A DNA stretch of 64,000 bases from positions 18,231,073 through 18,295,072 of the forward strand of contig OW203767.1 of the NCBI GenBank assembly GCA_934045905.1, read 5' to 3'. Both the position numbers and the translations under genes were made by a program. This document shows, in pieces, positions 1 through 20,965 of this stretch; the first letter of the stretch is position 1, and each line of letters starts with the position of its first letter. The notes under the pieces are model-generated. The model did not search any database, was not told where the DNA came from, and was given only the letters and a program-made list of their open reading frames with translations. The DNA comes from Leuctra nigra (lineage: Eukaryota > Arthropoda > Insecta > Plecoptera > Leuctridae).

Positions 1-134
1 GGTGAACATACCTATTGACTATCGACCTACACATATGAAAAATTTTCTATGAACATGTCTATATAAATTTGATACAAGATAGGTATTGTCCTGCTTCTGG
101 TCGGCGTCTCACTTGCTCCTTCTTCTCCCGACAG

Positions 135-10598
<10,464 letters not shown>

Positions 10599-11089
10599 TT
10601 AACTCCTTCACTCTTTTCTCGCCCGCGTATCGCGTCAACGAAGACTTGAGCAAGCAGGTTGCGATGTGTACGTAACGACAAGACTGCCTTCAAACTAGAG
10701 TGCATATACTTTGAATCCATTCAATTTGGTTTCTCTACGAAATCAATTTGTATACATTGTCCTCCTGCAAGTAGATTAAATGTTATGCAAAGTAATTTTT
10801 AATTTGTAAACTCAATTGTTGGTAGTTCAGAAAACCAATCTTTTTTTATAATAAAATAAACCTCTAATTCTTTGAACTAATCAAAACATCTTTGAGGTAA
10901 TTGCTCTAAGACTGATTTGATTTTCATTGCAATTTATCTCTCTCTGAATGGATATTAAAAAATTTTTGTAACTACATATTAGAGACAACAGTGCATGTTG
11001 CATTGCAAACTGTGCACGGACCTCTTTAAATTTGAAGCCAATTTATACCATTACCTAATCTTCTTATTCGACAATCGCTACACAAAACG
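10599..11089 (+). other. Beta-spectrin 3' UTR and start of intergenic DNA
   Basis: AT-rich sequence after the stop codon, with a candidate AATAAA at 10855. Nothing else is recognisable before the hAT target site at 11090. Confidence 0.5.
10855..10860 (+). promoter_or_regulatory. Possible polyadenylation signal of beta-spectrin
   Basis: An AATAAA hexamer lies about 260 bases after the stop codon, in AT-rich sequence. It is the first clear hexamer downstream of the stop. It is a plausible but unproven cleavage signal in AT-rich DNA. Confidence 0.4.
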
Positions 11090-11097
11090 GCTTATTC

Positions 11098-12231
11098 CAG
11101 GGCTGCCGCCACATACAAATTAATATCCTTTTAAAAAGCATGAAAAATCCGTAAAAATCCGTATGCCCATTAAAAACCTTTAAAATGATGTAAAACTCCC
11201 ATATTTCCAGCACTAACTGGGCCACTTGACAGATAAGCTATTGAATTCCTGGCAACATGGGACATGAGAGAAGGGGGGTTGGGTTCTGGACTGACAGCTG
11301 TGGATGGAATGGTAATTTTGAATTCAGAATTATAAATATCTTTCTCCCGTTTCCAACACATTATTCATAATGAGCATAATAAATTTCAAAACTATAAGCA
11401 CACGCAAGAATAAGGGATGCAATCACTAATCAGGTCATTAACCCACGACCAGCTGCAAACAACTAACAAGTGGATGCCTCAGGCAGCGCGCGCCCCTAGA
11501 CACTCAAGACATTGCTCAAGGTCGACCAGTTTCCCCACCCCCCTTCCTCCCTCAACCATTCACTCGCAACCATTTATTGGTAGTATAGCTAGCCTACTTA
11601 CACAAAAGGGTGTTTTGAAACAATCTCTGCACTGAAAATTGTTGGACAGGAAACGAAAATATCTTGTCAAACTATACATTTTCGTAATAAATTTGAAATA
11701 TTATCTCATTCAAAAGAGAAAATGTGGTTCAACTATGAATCACCAGTATCCGTTAAAGAGTCAACAAATCCGTGTGTCTGTTTTTGTACTCATAAATCCG
11801 TAAAAACGGATAATAGGCAGCGTGTTTAGACAACAGATGGCACTGTAAAAAGTACAGACAGAGCCACCTAATCTGTGGGAAGGAAGCTTACCTTTTGGCA
11901 AGGCGTCCAAGTCGCTGCAGTTATATGTTATGTTGCTGCACATATTACGCATTATCAATTCTTAAAATTTACACAAGTTTATCTAATGTTTATTCGCCTA
12001 CAAAATATTAATAATAAAGTGTTCACAATTTCACTGAATCTGATCACAATATTAATTTGCGCGACTTAGTTTGATTCCGAAATATTTTGAGTACATTTGT
12101 TGACATCTGATCGGTTGCTAGGTCACGGCCAATGAGAAATAAAACAGTTGACGATCTTCCCACAAAAGTTGCTAATTTCTCTCACTCGTGGCGAACTCTC
12201 GGTGCCTATATCCGTAAAAACGGCAGCCCTG
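11098..12231. mobile_element. Non-autonomous hAT element, 1134 bp
   Basis: Perfect 11-bp inverted ends (CAGGGCTGCCG at 11098-11108, CGGCAGCCCTG at 12221-12231) are flanked by an exact 8-bp duplication GCTTATTC (11090-11097 and 12232-12239). The motif ATCCGTAAAAA or a close variant recurs near both ends (about 11147, 11157, 11797, 12210), as expected for subterminal transposase sites. No transposase motif was seen; the internal open frames are short and AT-rich. Confidence 0.9.
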
Positions 12232-12239
12232 GCTTATTC

Positions 12240-13560
12240 AATGTCTTGTTTGAACTCGGAATCTGCTTGCTCGAGAGAGGTAACTCTGCCACTAAATCTA
12301 AGTAGTACCTAGATCTAACTTAAAAATAATTACCGTAGTTACGATAAATTAGTATCTAGTAGGTATCTACTTCATAATTTTTTTGTCTAAGGTTACATAA
12401 AAATTAAATACTTAAATTATTTTTATTCAATACTTACCTACTAGTTAATACTAATAATGAATTGTGAGTAAATAGTTACGTTTGAAGAGAAAATTTAGTA
12501 AATGAATGTACGTACCTACCTAATTATTGTCATATAAGTGGGCCATATATGATTCTTTGTTTCGTTCAATATTTTTATGTTTAATGTACCCATTTAATTA
12601 GATTAATCTTACTCTTAATTATGTAGATGTTAACTGGAGTCAACAAATGTACCGATTGTTCTGAGCAAAGTACTTTACCTACAACTTATTCTGTTACATT
12701 TTTACTGCATTTTTATCATTTTACTCTCACGGCCCACACAAAATACATACGTATATACTACATGTTAATACTATTAAAATATTCCGTCTCGATTCAGTTA
12801 TCTGCTATATAAAGGCTGTTAAAATTTAGATACTTACAACATGTCCGTTAACTGAAGCATTTTATCTACAAAGTAAATAAATATCTTTTTGTTTTTGTAA
12901 TGCCAAGAACTTCTGAAAAATGGAGTCTAGATAACATTGCATGTTGTAGGTGTCTGTATTTCAACAGCCTGTACATCATTTGATCATAAATATTGAACAT
13001 ATTGATGAAGTGAAGTTCAGTATCGACCTAATTTGCTTTTGTAGACATTTTAATGTTTTTTTCTACATCTTTTCTAGTTTTAATTTGCATATTATCTATT
13101 TTAGCGTGAAGGGAGAGACTGTAATTGTGAAGATTAATGAGGAAAATCACTTTAGAGAGTCTTTCTATGCTTATTGTGATCATATGGGCTTGAGCCTGAT
13201 GTATATTTTAATTTTTTAAGAGTGCCTGCTAGACTAAAGAAAAGATGACACTAAAGTGTATGGCTATATTGAAAAGGAGGTATGCTACTAATAATATTAA
13301 TATGTCTCTTTCGTAGTATTTCGATGTCTTTTCGTTGAATAAAATCTTGTTGACAGATAATTTGACCTCGTTGCAGAAAGAGATTGTAGCGCCTCTGATT
13401 GGAAAATAAAAATCTTCTCCCCAAGCCGCACAATTTTGACACCTAGTATCTCTCTCCAAAGAGGCACCCAGGAAATAGATTTATAATTCTAACGGTTTTA
13501 ACTATTCAATATTTCCTGGGGCTCTCGCACTTCCCTTGTGCCAATTTGAATTTTGGCAGT
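12240..13560. other. Intergenic DNA, no gene seen
   Basis: Very AT-rich. The segment 12290-12530 has many short TAGGTA, TACCTA and AGTA words typical of decayed simple sequence. Open frames here are short and low in complexity. Confidence 0.5.
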
Positions 13561-13575
13561 AATCATCAGCTAATA

Positions 13576-13585
13576 ATGGAGCAAG
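13576..13585 (+). CDS. Weak candidate first coding exon (ATGGAGCAAG|gtacgt)
   Basis: An ATG in fair context is followed after ten bases by a good donor, gtacgt. In phase it can join the candidate exon at 14449, reading M-E-Q-V and onward. Nothing further downstream was found to continue it. It may be chance. Confidence 0.15.
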
Positions 13586-14188
13586 GTACGTTCAACTTGT
13601 TCCGATTAGTTGTTTGCACGATAAGTTTGTAACCCTTTGCCCAAGTATGCATGTGTCTAATAAGTTTTCCTCATTCATGTTTTTCATATAATGTATACGT
13701 TGTCCTCATCCGTAATCTTTCACAATCGGTCTTCTCTCCGTAGAAACTTGTTACTTTTTGTTCCCTGCCCAAGTATTTGTTGTTTCTGGATTTGTACTTG
13801 GTTAGTTAGGATCTTTTCAGCCCAATATGTATTCAATAATACTTGTACATGCGATATGCTCCATGGAAAAGGGAAATTTGACAAGTAGTTATGTACTGAT
13901 GAGTAGTTATTCTCTTAACTCGCATACTTATTTCCACAGAGAACTAAAAAAAATAACAGCGTAATAAACTGAGAGTAGCTTTACTGTTTTAGATAGAATA
14001 TGTGTCTATTTTAATTTCTAAAAACTGTTAATTGTGAAATAGGTAATTATGTGTTAAAACTTGATTTTAAAGAAATATCAACTCATCTTCTCAGCGGTTA
14101 TGGGAGTTTCCAGTAGAAATGGATTGATTCTTTTGTCTGTTGTCGCAGAATAAATATTTAATTCTTTCTTGTAAGAGTACGTATTGAC

Positions 14189-14355
14189 GCCTTTCCATGA
14201 CTGGTGACGGCTGTTACGATTTCGCCACTTAAGCGTGCTTGACCAAAGCATGGTCAAACAATTTCAGACATTAAAAATATTCAACCTGAGTTGTGATATT
14301 TGCTATTTTGAAACACAAGGGAAAAAGCAGAACATCGTCAGTCATGGAAAGCCGC
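14189..14355. mobile_element. Probable short inverted-repeat element
   Basis: CGCCTTTCCATGACTG near the left end and CAGTCATGGAAAGCCG near the right end are inverted copies. No clean target duplication was found. The CTTTCCATG core resembles the ends of the MITE at 26621-26820, so the two may be related. Confidence 0.4.
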
Positions 14356-14448
14356 TTTCAGCTAGTGGGTAGTAGATTAATACTATAGATTAAACTGTGT
14401 AGAGTAATCCGCTATAACCCTGTATTTGTTTCCTTTCCAGTTAATTAG

Positions 14449-14552
14449 TTGTGAGGTCCACCACCACGGCAGCACTGCAGAGCTCGGGTTCTCGAACTAC
14501 CCTCCGTCGGAACGCGTTCGCTCGAATCCCGTTCCCGTGTCGTATCGACCAG
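14449..14552 (+). CDS. Candidate orphan exon, GC-rich, open in frame
   Basis: This is a GC-rich block in AT-rich DNA with two usable acceptors (14440 and 14448) and a donor CCAG|gtgcgt. Read from 14449 in phase 1 it is open for 34 codons (RSTTTAALQSSGSRTTLRRN and so on). Read from 14441 in phase 0 it is also open. Neither product resembles a family I know. It could be a UTR exon, an alternative beta-spectrin 3' exon, or the start of another + strand gene. Confidence 0.3.
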
Positions 14553-14555
14553 GTG

Positions 14556-16845
14556 CGTCCTGATTCCTTGAATCATTTTCCTTCTCCTAAAACAACTCTA
14601 TATCGTGTCAAGTAACGTTCTTTCTACGTCTCACCTCCACCTCTCCGCGCTCTCGACCGTTTCGAAACCTCACGAGAAGTTTCACTGATTTTTCAGCTTT
14701 GGATCTTTGGCTTATGAATGCAGTTTGTTGAGTAAAAGTACCTCTGTTCCAATGTAAGTTAAGTGTAGAATTGACGAAGATAATGTTGCGGCTTTGCTAA
14801 TGGTGCTTGAAGAAATGACTCGTTGCAGCATAAAAAAACAGTAGAAGGAACGGAACTTGACTTTTCTATTATTTTTTATTTTTAGGAATAATATTTTGCT
14901 TAATATGCTAGTACCTAATGCTGAAAAATTTGTTGATTTCAAAGCTTGAAACTACGTAATTTGCTATATTTTGCAAAACCATTGTCGTGCGTTCATATTT
15001 TTATTAGATGTAAACGCCACATCGGCCTGAGATTACGTACACCTGTATTCATATCATTTATCGTTTGCGTGTCACGTGTCCATATTTGAAAGGAGGTAAA
15101 ATTTACTCGTGGCTGGTGTTTTCTTTTTATATAAATATGTTGAACTCTATGTGGTGGTATTTATGACCGTAACGGTTAAAAAAACATGATGCTGCCTTCA
15201 TGCTTTCATTGTACATGTATCAGAGACAGGATAAGTCCATGTTCAAATCATATTAATTATTATTATTATCCTATGACGTATTTTTAAGCAATCCAATTCA
15301 AACACGAGAATTAGCAATTATTGATTGTTATTATAAATAGTAGTTGCTAGTCACATGTAGGTTTAGTCCAAAATAAAAGATTGAAAATAAGGTTGGTATG
15401 CAGCAATGGTCAGCTTGGATATATAGTTCTAAACAAAACCCACTAAGCAATCACATTGAATATTTTTTCGGTTATAAACGCGATTGATATTTTACTTAAG
15501 AAAAACGCATAATAATGTCGAAGCACTGCAAAACTTTTACGTTGTCCTGCGGAAGTGTTTTTCTTCCCATTCTCGGCTTCCATACATTCATTTAGTCCGA
15601 TTTTTCTCTCGTCACGGGTTTTAATCGTAATAGTTAGCTTTTAAAACTTTCGGCATTCAATTCCGACATTCAGGCTGTAGTTATCGGCCAAGCAACATTG
15701 TAAGGAAATAAGTTATATTAAATTATGATTATATTGGGAAGAGTATTCTTGTGCTTTCAATAAAAAAATATATGATCAATATTAAAATAGTATAAATATC
15801 ATATTTCTTATTTCCCTGCATTAAACTTGCTCCAGTTTCCCCTTCCTTTTCATAGCATATATTTATTTCTCTTAAAGCTGCAGTTTTTTTCCCCACATTT
15901 TATTCTAAATTTAGTTATGTAGGTAATGTTCTAAAAATAATTCAATAAAAGTTGAATTAGAACCATAATTTAAAGTTATAAAATAATATAAGTTATTGTA
16001 ATGGAAATTCTGGATGTTAACATTTTTACAATTCAACCAAGCCACTGCAGACTTCTGCAATGGGAAGAAGCTGATTTTGCATTTATGCAGAATCTGATGT
16101 GAAAAATAATCATTTCCTAATGGTGTTGAGATCTCTTGGCCTATTGGATGGTCACTTGTTCTGTTCTTGAGCGCAAAAGAAGTAAAATTTCAAATGGAAA
16201 GGCGGCTTTTGAAAAGTATGACTGATCCATCCTGTAACCATAGTTATTTTTTTGGGTTGCCCAGCTATAATTTTCGCCAGCATTTCTTTCTTTCTTTCAC
16301 TTCCGGTTTTAATGGCACTCGACATCTATGGTCATACTGGCCAGCTTTAATTTATATTCGATGTAGTTTTATAATGTATTAATTTATTATTATGCTATAT
16401 AGGTATTTTCACTCATTGTACTTTGGCACATAGGCCAGTTAGTAGTTGTTTAAAATTCAGAATTATTCTGTTATTTAATGGCGCCTGACATGGTCAGATA
16501 GGCCAGCAGTATTTATCGCCACAATCCTTACTGCCACTCTTTTCGCCAGCAAAGTGAGATTTTCCTTCATCTTCAAGCACGGACTTGGATTCTGTGAACT
16601 AAAGGGGCGTGGTTATACGGCAGCATAGCTGGCGCTAGACGCTTGTCTCTGCTGTGTAGAAAGTGCAACGTATGCACACTAGATGGAGCCACTGAACACG
16701 CTGTACGCGCCATCCGGTGAAGTATCCTTCACAGCGCTTGAATTTTCTTCCGCTTTGGAGCTCCCTCTTTTCCACTTTTCGTTCATGAGATGATGTTAAG
16801 GTGCTGCAAGCGCGAGCGATTTTGCTGCTCTTTGTAGACACTTTT
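14556..16845. other. Intergenic DNA, no gene seen
   Basis: AT-rich with scattered short open frames. A stretch at about 16580-16830 is less AT-rich and leads into the foldback at 16846. The related copy at 39074 shares its GATGCAAGCGCGA-like left flank, so this flank probably belongs to the same repeat. Confidence 0.45.
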
Positions 16846-17125
16846 TGCGATACGATTGGAGACGAAACGGGTAGACTAAATTATTTGAAATTTTAATCGT
16901 GATTAGATAAAAGACAAACTTAGGGTTATCCCTTGGTACATTTTTTATTTTTTGTTTCGTTAATTAGTAATAATTAGTGGATTTTTGGTGAAAAGTTAGC
17001 TATTTTCTCGTCTCCCTGGGCGCCATATAAATTAAATTTCAAAAATGTGAAGTTTGTCTTTCATCTAATCATGATTAAAATTTGAGATCAATTGGTTTAC
17101 GGGTTTGGTCTCCAATCGTATCGCA
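16846..17125. mobile_element. Foldback repeat, 280 bp
   Basis: TGCGATACGATTGGAGAC at the left is mirrored by GTCTCCAATCGTATCGCA at the right. The arms continue imperfectly inward over about 70 bp (ATTTGAAATTTTAATC and GATTAAAATTTGAGAT). A single-arm relative lies at about 39072-39250. No coding potential. Confidence 0.7.
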
Positions 17126-17435
17126 AATTTCATCGTTTTGCGCGGTTTTGTTGAATAACCGGTGCCTAATTAACGATGCAATAAGCAAAAATTAAAAAGG
17201 GCTACTAATATACAATCGGACTGTTCATGTGAACATCCTGTAAAAGTTACACTCACTTATGAAACAATTTTTCTTTCTCAATTTTCTAAAACGGCCGAGC
17301 GCTAGTATCACCTTAATTCATTTCGGTGTAATGCTATGGCTGTGATTTGAATTCGGTCGAAACAAGATAAAAAAAAAACTCCGTTGTTATAATTCTCATC
17401 ACTATATTTAGGTATACCTGTGGGGATCCATACCT

Positions 17436-17464
17436 CCCCCCCCCCCCCCCCCCCCCCCCCCCCC
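17436..17464 (+). repeat. Homopolymer run, 29 C
   Basis: Uninterrupted poly-C in otherwise AT-rich DNA, about 105 bp before the composite repeat at 17569. Runs of this length are often mis-sized in assemblies. Confidence 0.9.
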
Positions 17465-17568
17465 GATTTGACATGAAGAATGCCCTATGTAATTTGTGGT
17501 TTTGACTTTTGAGGAAAATCATCATTCCACAGTCTTCTTACCGAAAATGAAAATGCAATTTGTATTAT

Positions 17569-18795
17569 CTAGTGGAGCGGTCGCTCCACCCAGCCAAGTC
17601 GTACTATACACTCACAGTCACTCAACATACCGTAAATGCCTAATAAACTGAGGAGCAGACCAAACACTTTTACTGTAAGCAACAACATGGCATTTTCGGC
17701 CTACTGGATCTCAAAATTGGTAAATCTCACATTGTTGCGAAATATCTTAATTTCGAGCTATGGCCCACCCCACTACATATACCAAATTTGGGAACAATAG
17801 GTTATGCCATTTGCGCGCTAGAGGACCGAGAAAACAGTGAAATTACACCACTTTCTGATTCTGAAGATGATGATGATTCTGATGATATCACGAAACGTCG
17901 CTATCACCGCCACAGCCTAAACGGCTGAACCGATCGACCTGAAATTTTTACCACATGTGCACTTTTGGCGTCTGAGGTGCCTTTTTATAAAACCAACCGG
18001 AAGCCGCCATTTTGAAACCGGAAGTGACGTCATAACTAAAAAACGTCTGGACCGATTAGAACGAAATTAGCGCCATTCGATTTAGATGGTCATCTATATG
18101 AAGTATCAATAAAAAAAATATTATTTTCTTATTTTCTAAACCGGAAGTGACGTCATAAATACGCAATATTTAACTTATTTCAACAAATTATACTTAAAAT
18201 ACGTACATAATTAACTTACATTGTAACATAGACAATACAATTTATATATTCAAGGTAGCAGTGTTCTCGGCCGCCATTCCTGAAACCGGAAGTGACGTCA
18301 TATATCTAAAACGCCTGTACCGATTGCAACTGAACTAGCTCCTGCGTATTCATTCTGCTATTTATTTGAAAAATCAATTGTGAAAAATGAATAAATAAAT
18401 TAATGGTACCGGAAATGGCGGCAGGAACCACTAAATGAAACCGGAAGTGACGTCATATATTACAAACGGCATGACCGATTTTACGGAAATATAGGGATTA
18501 GGAATTCAGATGGTCGTTCATGAAGGTATCAACTAGATAAAACTAGATTGTTTTCTTATTACCTATACCGGAATTCGGCCGCTATTTCAAAACCGGAAGT
18601 GACGTCATGTATCGAAAACGGCTGGATCGATTATAACGAAACTTAAGCTATTCTTCTTGGATAATCATTTTCATCTTATACCAAACGCAACTTTTCATAG
18701 TAACCAAATCGGTTGAGGCGTATTTTTTTAAAGAAATTAGTCCCTGCTCGGACATGTGCTACAAGCTGTATGAATAAACTAACAAAAGAAGTGAT
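17569..18795 (+). mobile_element. Repeat segment A, copy 1: hairpin end plus ETS/CRE tandem array
   Basis: It begins CTA then the hairpin GTGGAGCG-GT-CGCTCCAC (17572-17589). A second copy lies inverted at 34754-35711, and the first 300 bp from the hairpin end look about 95% alike by eye. Inside are degenerate units of about 120-155 bp sharing an ACCGATT..AACGAAA core and the exact 16-mer CCGGAAGTGACGTCAT. Read from the other strand it ends hairpin-TAG, which recalls Helitron-type 3' ends (CTRR after a hairpin). The base after it is A, not the usual T, so this class call is uncertain. It is joined directly to segment B. Confidence 0.75.
18018..18608 (+). repeat. Five units with an exact ETS/CRE-like 16-mer
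   Basis: CCGGAAGTGACGTCAT occurs exactly at 18018, 18141, 18286, 18441 and 18593, at spacings of 123, 145, 155 and 152 bp. Sequence between copies is strongly diverged. The motif joins a CCGGAAGT (ETS-type) site and a TGACGTCA (CRE/ATF-type) site. The inverted copy of this repeat keeps the slightly changed ATGACGTCATTTCCGG at 35097 and 35220. Confidence 0.9.
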
Positions 18796-19924
18796 ATCCC
18801 AGAAAAAACACTCCGTGTAAAAATACCAGCCAAGTCTCTTTAACTATAAAAAAAAATAGAAGAAATCTAAAAATTCAGCACTGAAAAGGAGTGATATCAA
18901 AAAAGGAGCCAAGTCAACGAATTTTCCAAATTTTAATCGTACCATTGAAATAAAAATATCAACCCCCGAGAAATACTTAAAAAAAGGACTTGGCGCATCG
19001 TTTTTTTAAAGACATTTTTCTATTCTTAAGCTTATGCCACTCACATACTACGTAGTTCAGAAATGCCTAGAAAAATTGGGACAAAACTTTCAAATTAAAT
19101 ATTGAACATTCTGTAAAATATTTTAAATTTAAATATAAGTACGCAAAGAAACATAGCATTGTCTTACAAGCAATAAATACAGAACAGTTGTGTTTGTGAT
19201 TGGTAGGTACCTATAGTTTTGTGGGTACATCAACATACCTACTACAGCATTATACTTTGAACCTTCTCGCCGTGTAATTAATTGCTATTAATTAACATTT
19301 TATACCAAAAAAATTCATAAATTACATAACGTATTACTTTAGATAAAAATCTAGTCAGTAATTATTTGAGCAGCATGGCTCAGTGCACTAGTCACTTATA
19401 CAAATCTCATTGACGGCCTTCTTGTAATGAGCGCTTTCGCTATTTCCCTCAGTCACGATATTGAGAAGTATGATTGATTAATATGACCCTAGAAATAGTG
19501 GCAATAACGAATAGACTAGGCCGCTTCCGTTTATTCGTTATTCGTTTATCCGTTTATTTCCTCTGAATATTGACAAAATACCAAAACTGCCAGTAGGTAA
19601 GAGTACTAGTTATATTAAAACGTAGTATGATTCGTCGATAATGAATGTGATATACTCAGGAAAATATACTTGTAGAGTTCTTCCTATACTTTTAGGATAG
19701 AAAAGTGTCTTTAAAAAAACGATGCGCCAAGTCCTTTTTTTAAGTATTTCTCGGGGGTTGATATTTTTATTTCAATGGTACGATTAAAATTTGGAAAATT
19801 CGTTGACTTGGCTCCTTTTTTGATATCACTCCTTTTCAGTGCTGAATTTTTAGATTTCTTCTATTTTTTTTTATAGTTAAAGAGACTTGGCTGGTATTTT
19901 TACACGGAGTGTTTTTTCTGGGAT
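18796..19924 (+). mobile_element. Repeat segment B, copy 1: 1.13 kb with about 235-bp inverted ends
   Basis: The left arm (18796 to about 19030) and right arm (about 19690-19924) are near-perfect inverted copies running from ATCCCAGAAAAAACACTCCG to its complement. GCCAAGTC and its complement GACTTGGC recur in each arm. The middle is AT-rich and non-coding. Copy 2 at 33634-34753 is almost identical; only a few substitutions are visible by eye. It is a non-autonomous, probably recent element. No clear target duplication was found at the outer end. Confidence 0.85.
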
Positions 19925-20200
19925 TTAAAGTTAATTTAATTAAAGCACGTCACTATGTTTACTATATTCTGTCTCTTTTCCAGTCATTTGTGTAATTTTC
20001 TTGCAGCGAGGGCAGCGAACTGGCAGCAAGGGATATTTTCAAAATAAAATAAAATTAGTGAAATTCAAATTCTTCGATATTTCACAACGACATTCATTAC
20101 CAGCAATGTTTAGGTAGTTTTGTTTAGGTACTTAAGCAATAAAATCTCAAAATATTGTCCCACAGGAACACAACTTTCCTCGGAATAAAGGGGGAGAGGG

Positions 20201-20231
<31 letters not shown>

Positions 20232-20411
20232 CGCAGGGCTTTTTTAGTTTTTTTGACACTTTGAAGTTAACTTTTTTGTTTTTTTGCTCTGAAATGCTAC
20301 TTTGCTACTTCTCTAAAGTAAATTAAATTCGCAATTAAACTGCATTGTGCATGTATTTGTTTCATGATCCGAATTTTGTCATAATCCGTTGGATACCTCT
20401 CCTGCTCACAG
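19925..20411. other. Intergenic DNA with a second poly-C run
   Basis: AT-rich, except for G-rich then C-rich sequence at 20190-20235 containing 28 uninterrupted C (20205-20232). No gene seen. Confidence 0.6.
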
Positions 20412-20965
20412 TTGTCCGAAGTTCTCTGCCGGGTTCACCATTTAGCTTTAAAGTTTGAAATTCCGACTTTCATTGGATATTCAGACTCTAAAACGCCGGA
20501 AGTGTTTCTTCGGGATTGCTGCAATGCAAAAGCTCTTCAGCGGGATGAGGCATGGCTTATCAAGGACATGATTGCACGAGTGTTACTTGGCGACGCTGAA
20601 CTCTGGTGGTTTCACGAGGAGGATACACACTATGGCAGTCATCTTGCAAGGATTTCATCCAGGCTTTTGGGCAGCCCATCGCATACTGCGGTTGCAACGT
20701 GAATAGACAACATCATAAATTATCTAGTTAGCTCTGCTTTTCAAAAAATTTCATATGCAGTACCGTGATCCAAGTATCTATTATGGTTTTTCAACAATGG
20801 ATCATAACCATAATAGATACTTGGATATGCTTGGATCACGGTACTGCATATGAAAATTTTTGAAAAGCAGAGCTAACTAGATAATTTATGATGTTATCTA
20901 TTGGATGCACGGACCCAGCATCCAGAGGAAGATTTCGGTTCATTCGTCAGGGTCATTGCAGCATA
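20412..20965 (+). pseudogene. Decayed LTR-retrotransposon Gag (capsid) fragment
   Basis: The open frame at 20412-20702 reads like a retrotransposon capsid. It contains IPTFIGYSDSKTPEVFLRDC, then DMIARVLLGDAELWW; the GxAxLWW motif is typical of Ty3/Gypsy-type Gag. A single-base shift near 20660 moves the frame. The matching downstream part (RTQHPEEDFGSFVRV, about 20907-20960) is separated by a hairpin insertion of about 197 bp. No protease, reverse transcriptase or LTR was seen nearby. It is a broken fragment and not a working gene. Confidence 0.7.
20704..20900. mobile_element. Hairpin MITE inserted in the Gag fragment, 197 bp
   Basis: This is an almost perfect palindrome. ACATCATAAATTATCTAGTT at the left is mirrored at the right, with arms of about 85 bp and a short centre holding CCATAATAGATACTTGGAT. 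Capsid-like coding text resumes right after it, showing it is a later insertion. The target duplication is not resolved (AT is possible). Confidence 0.8.
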
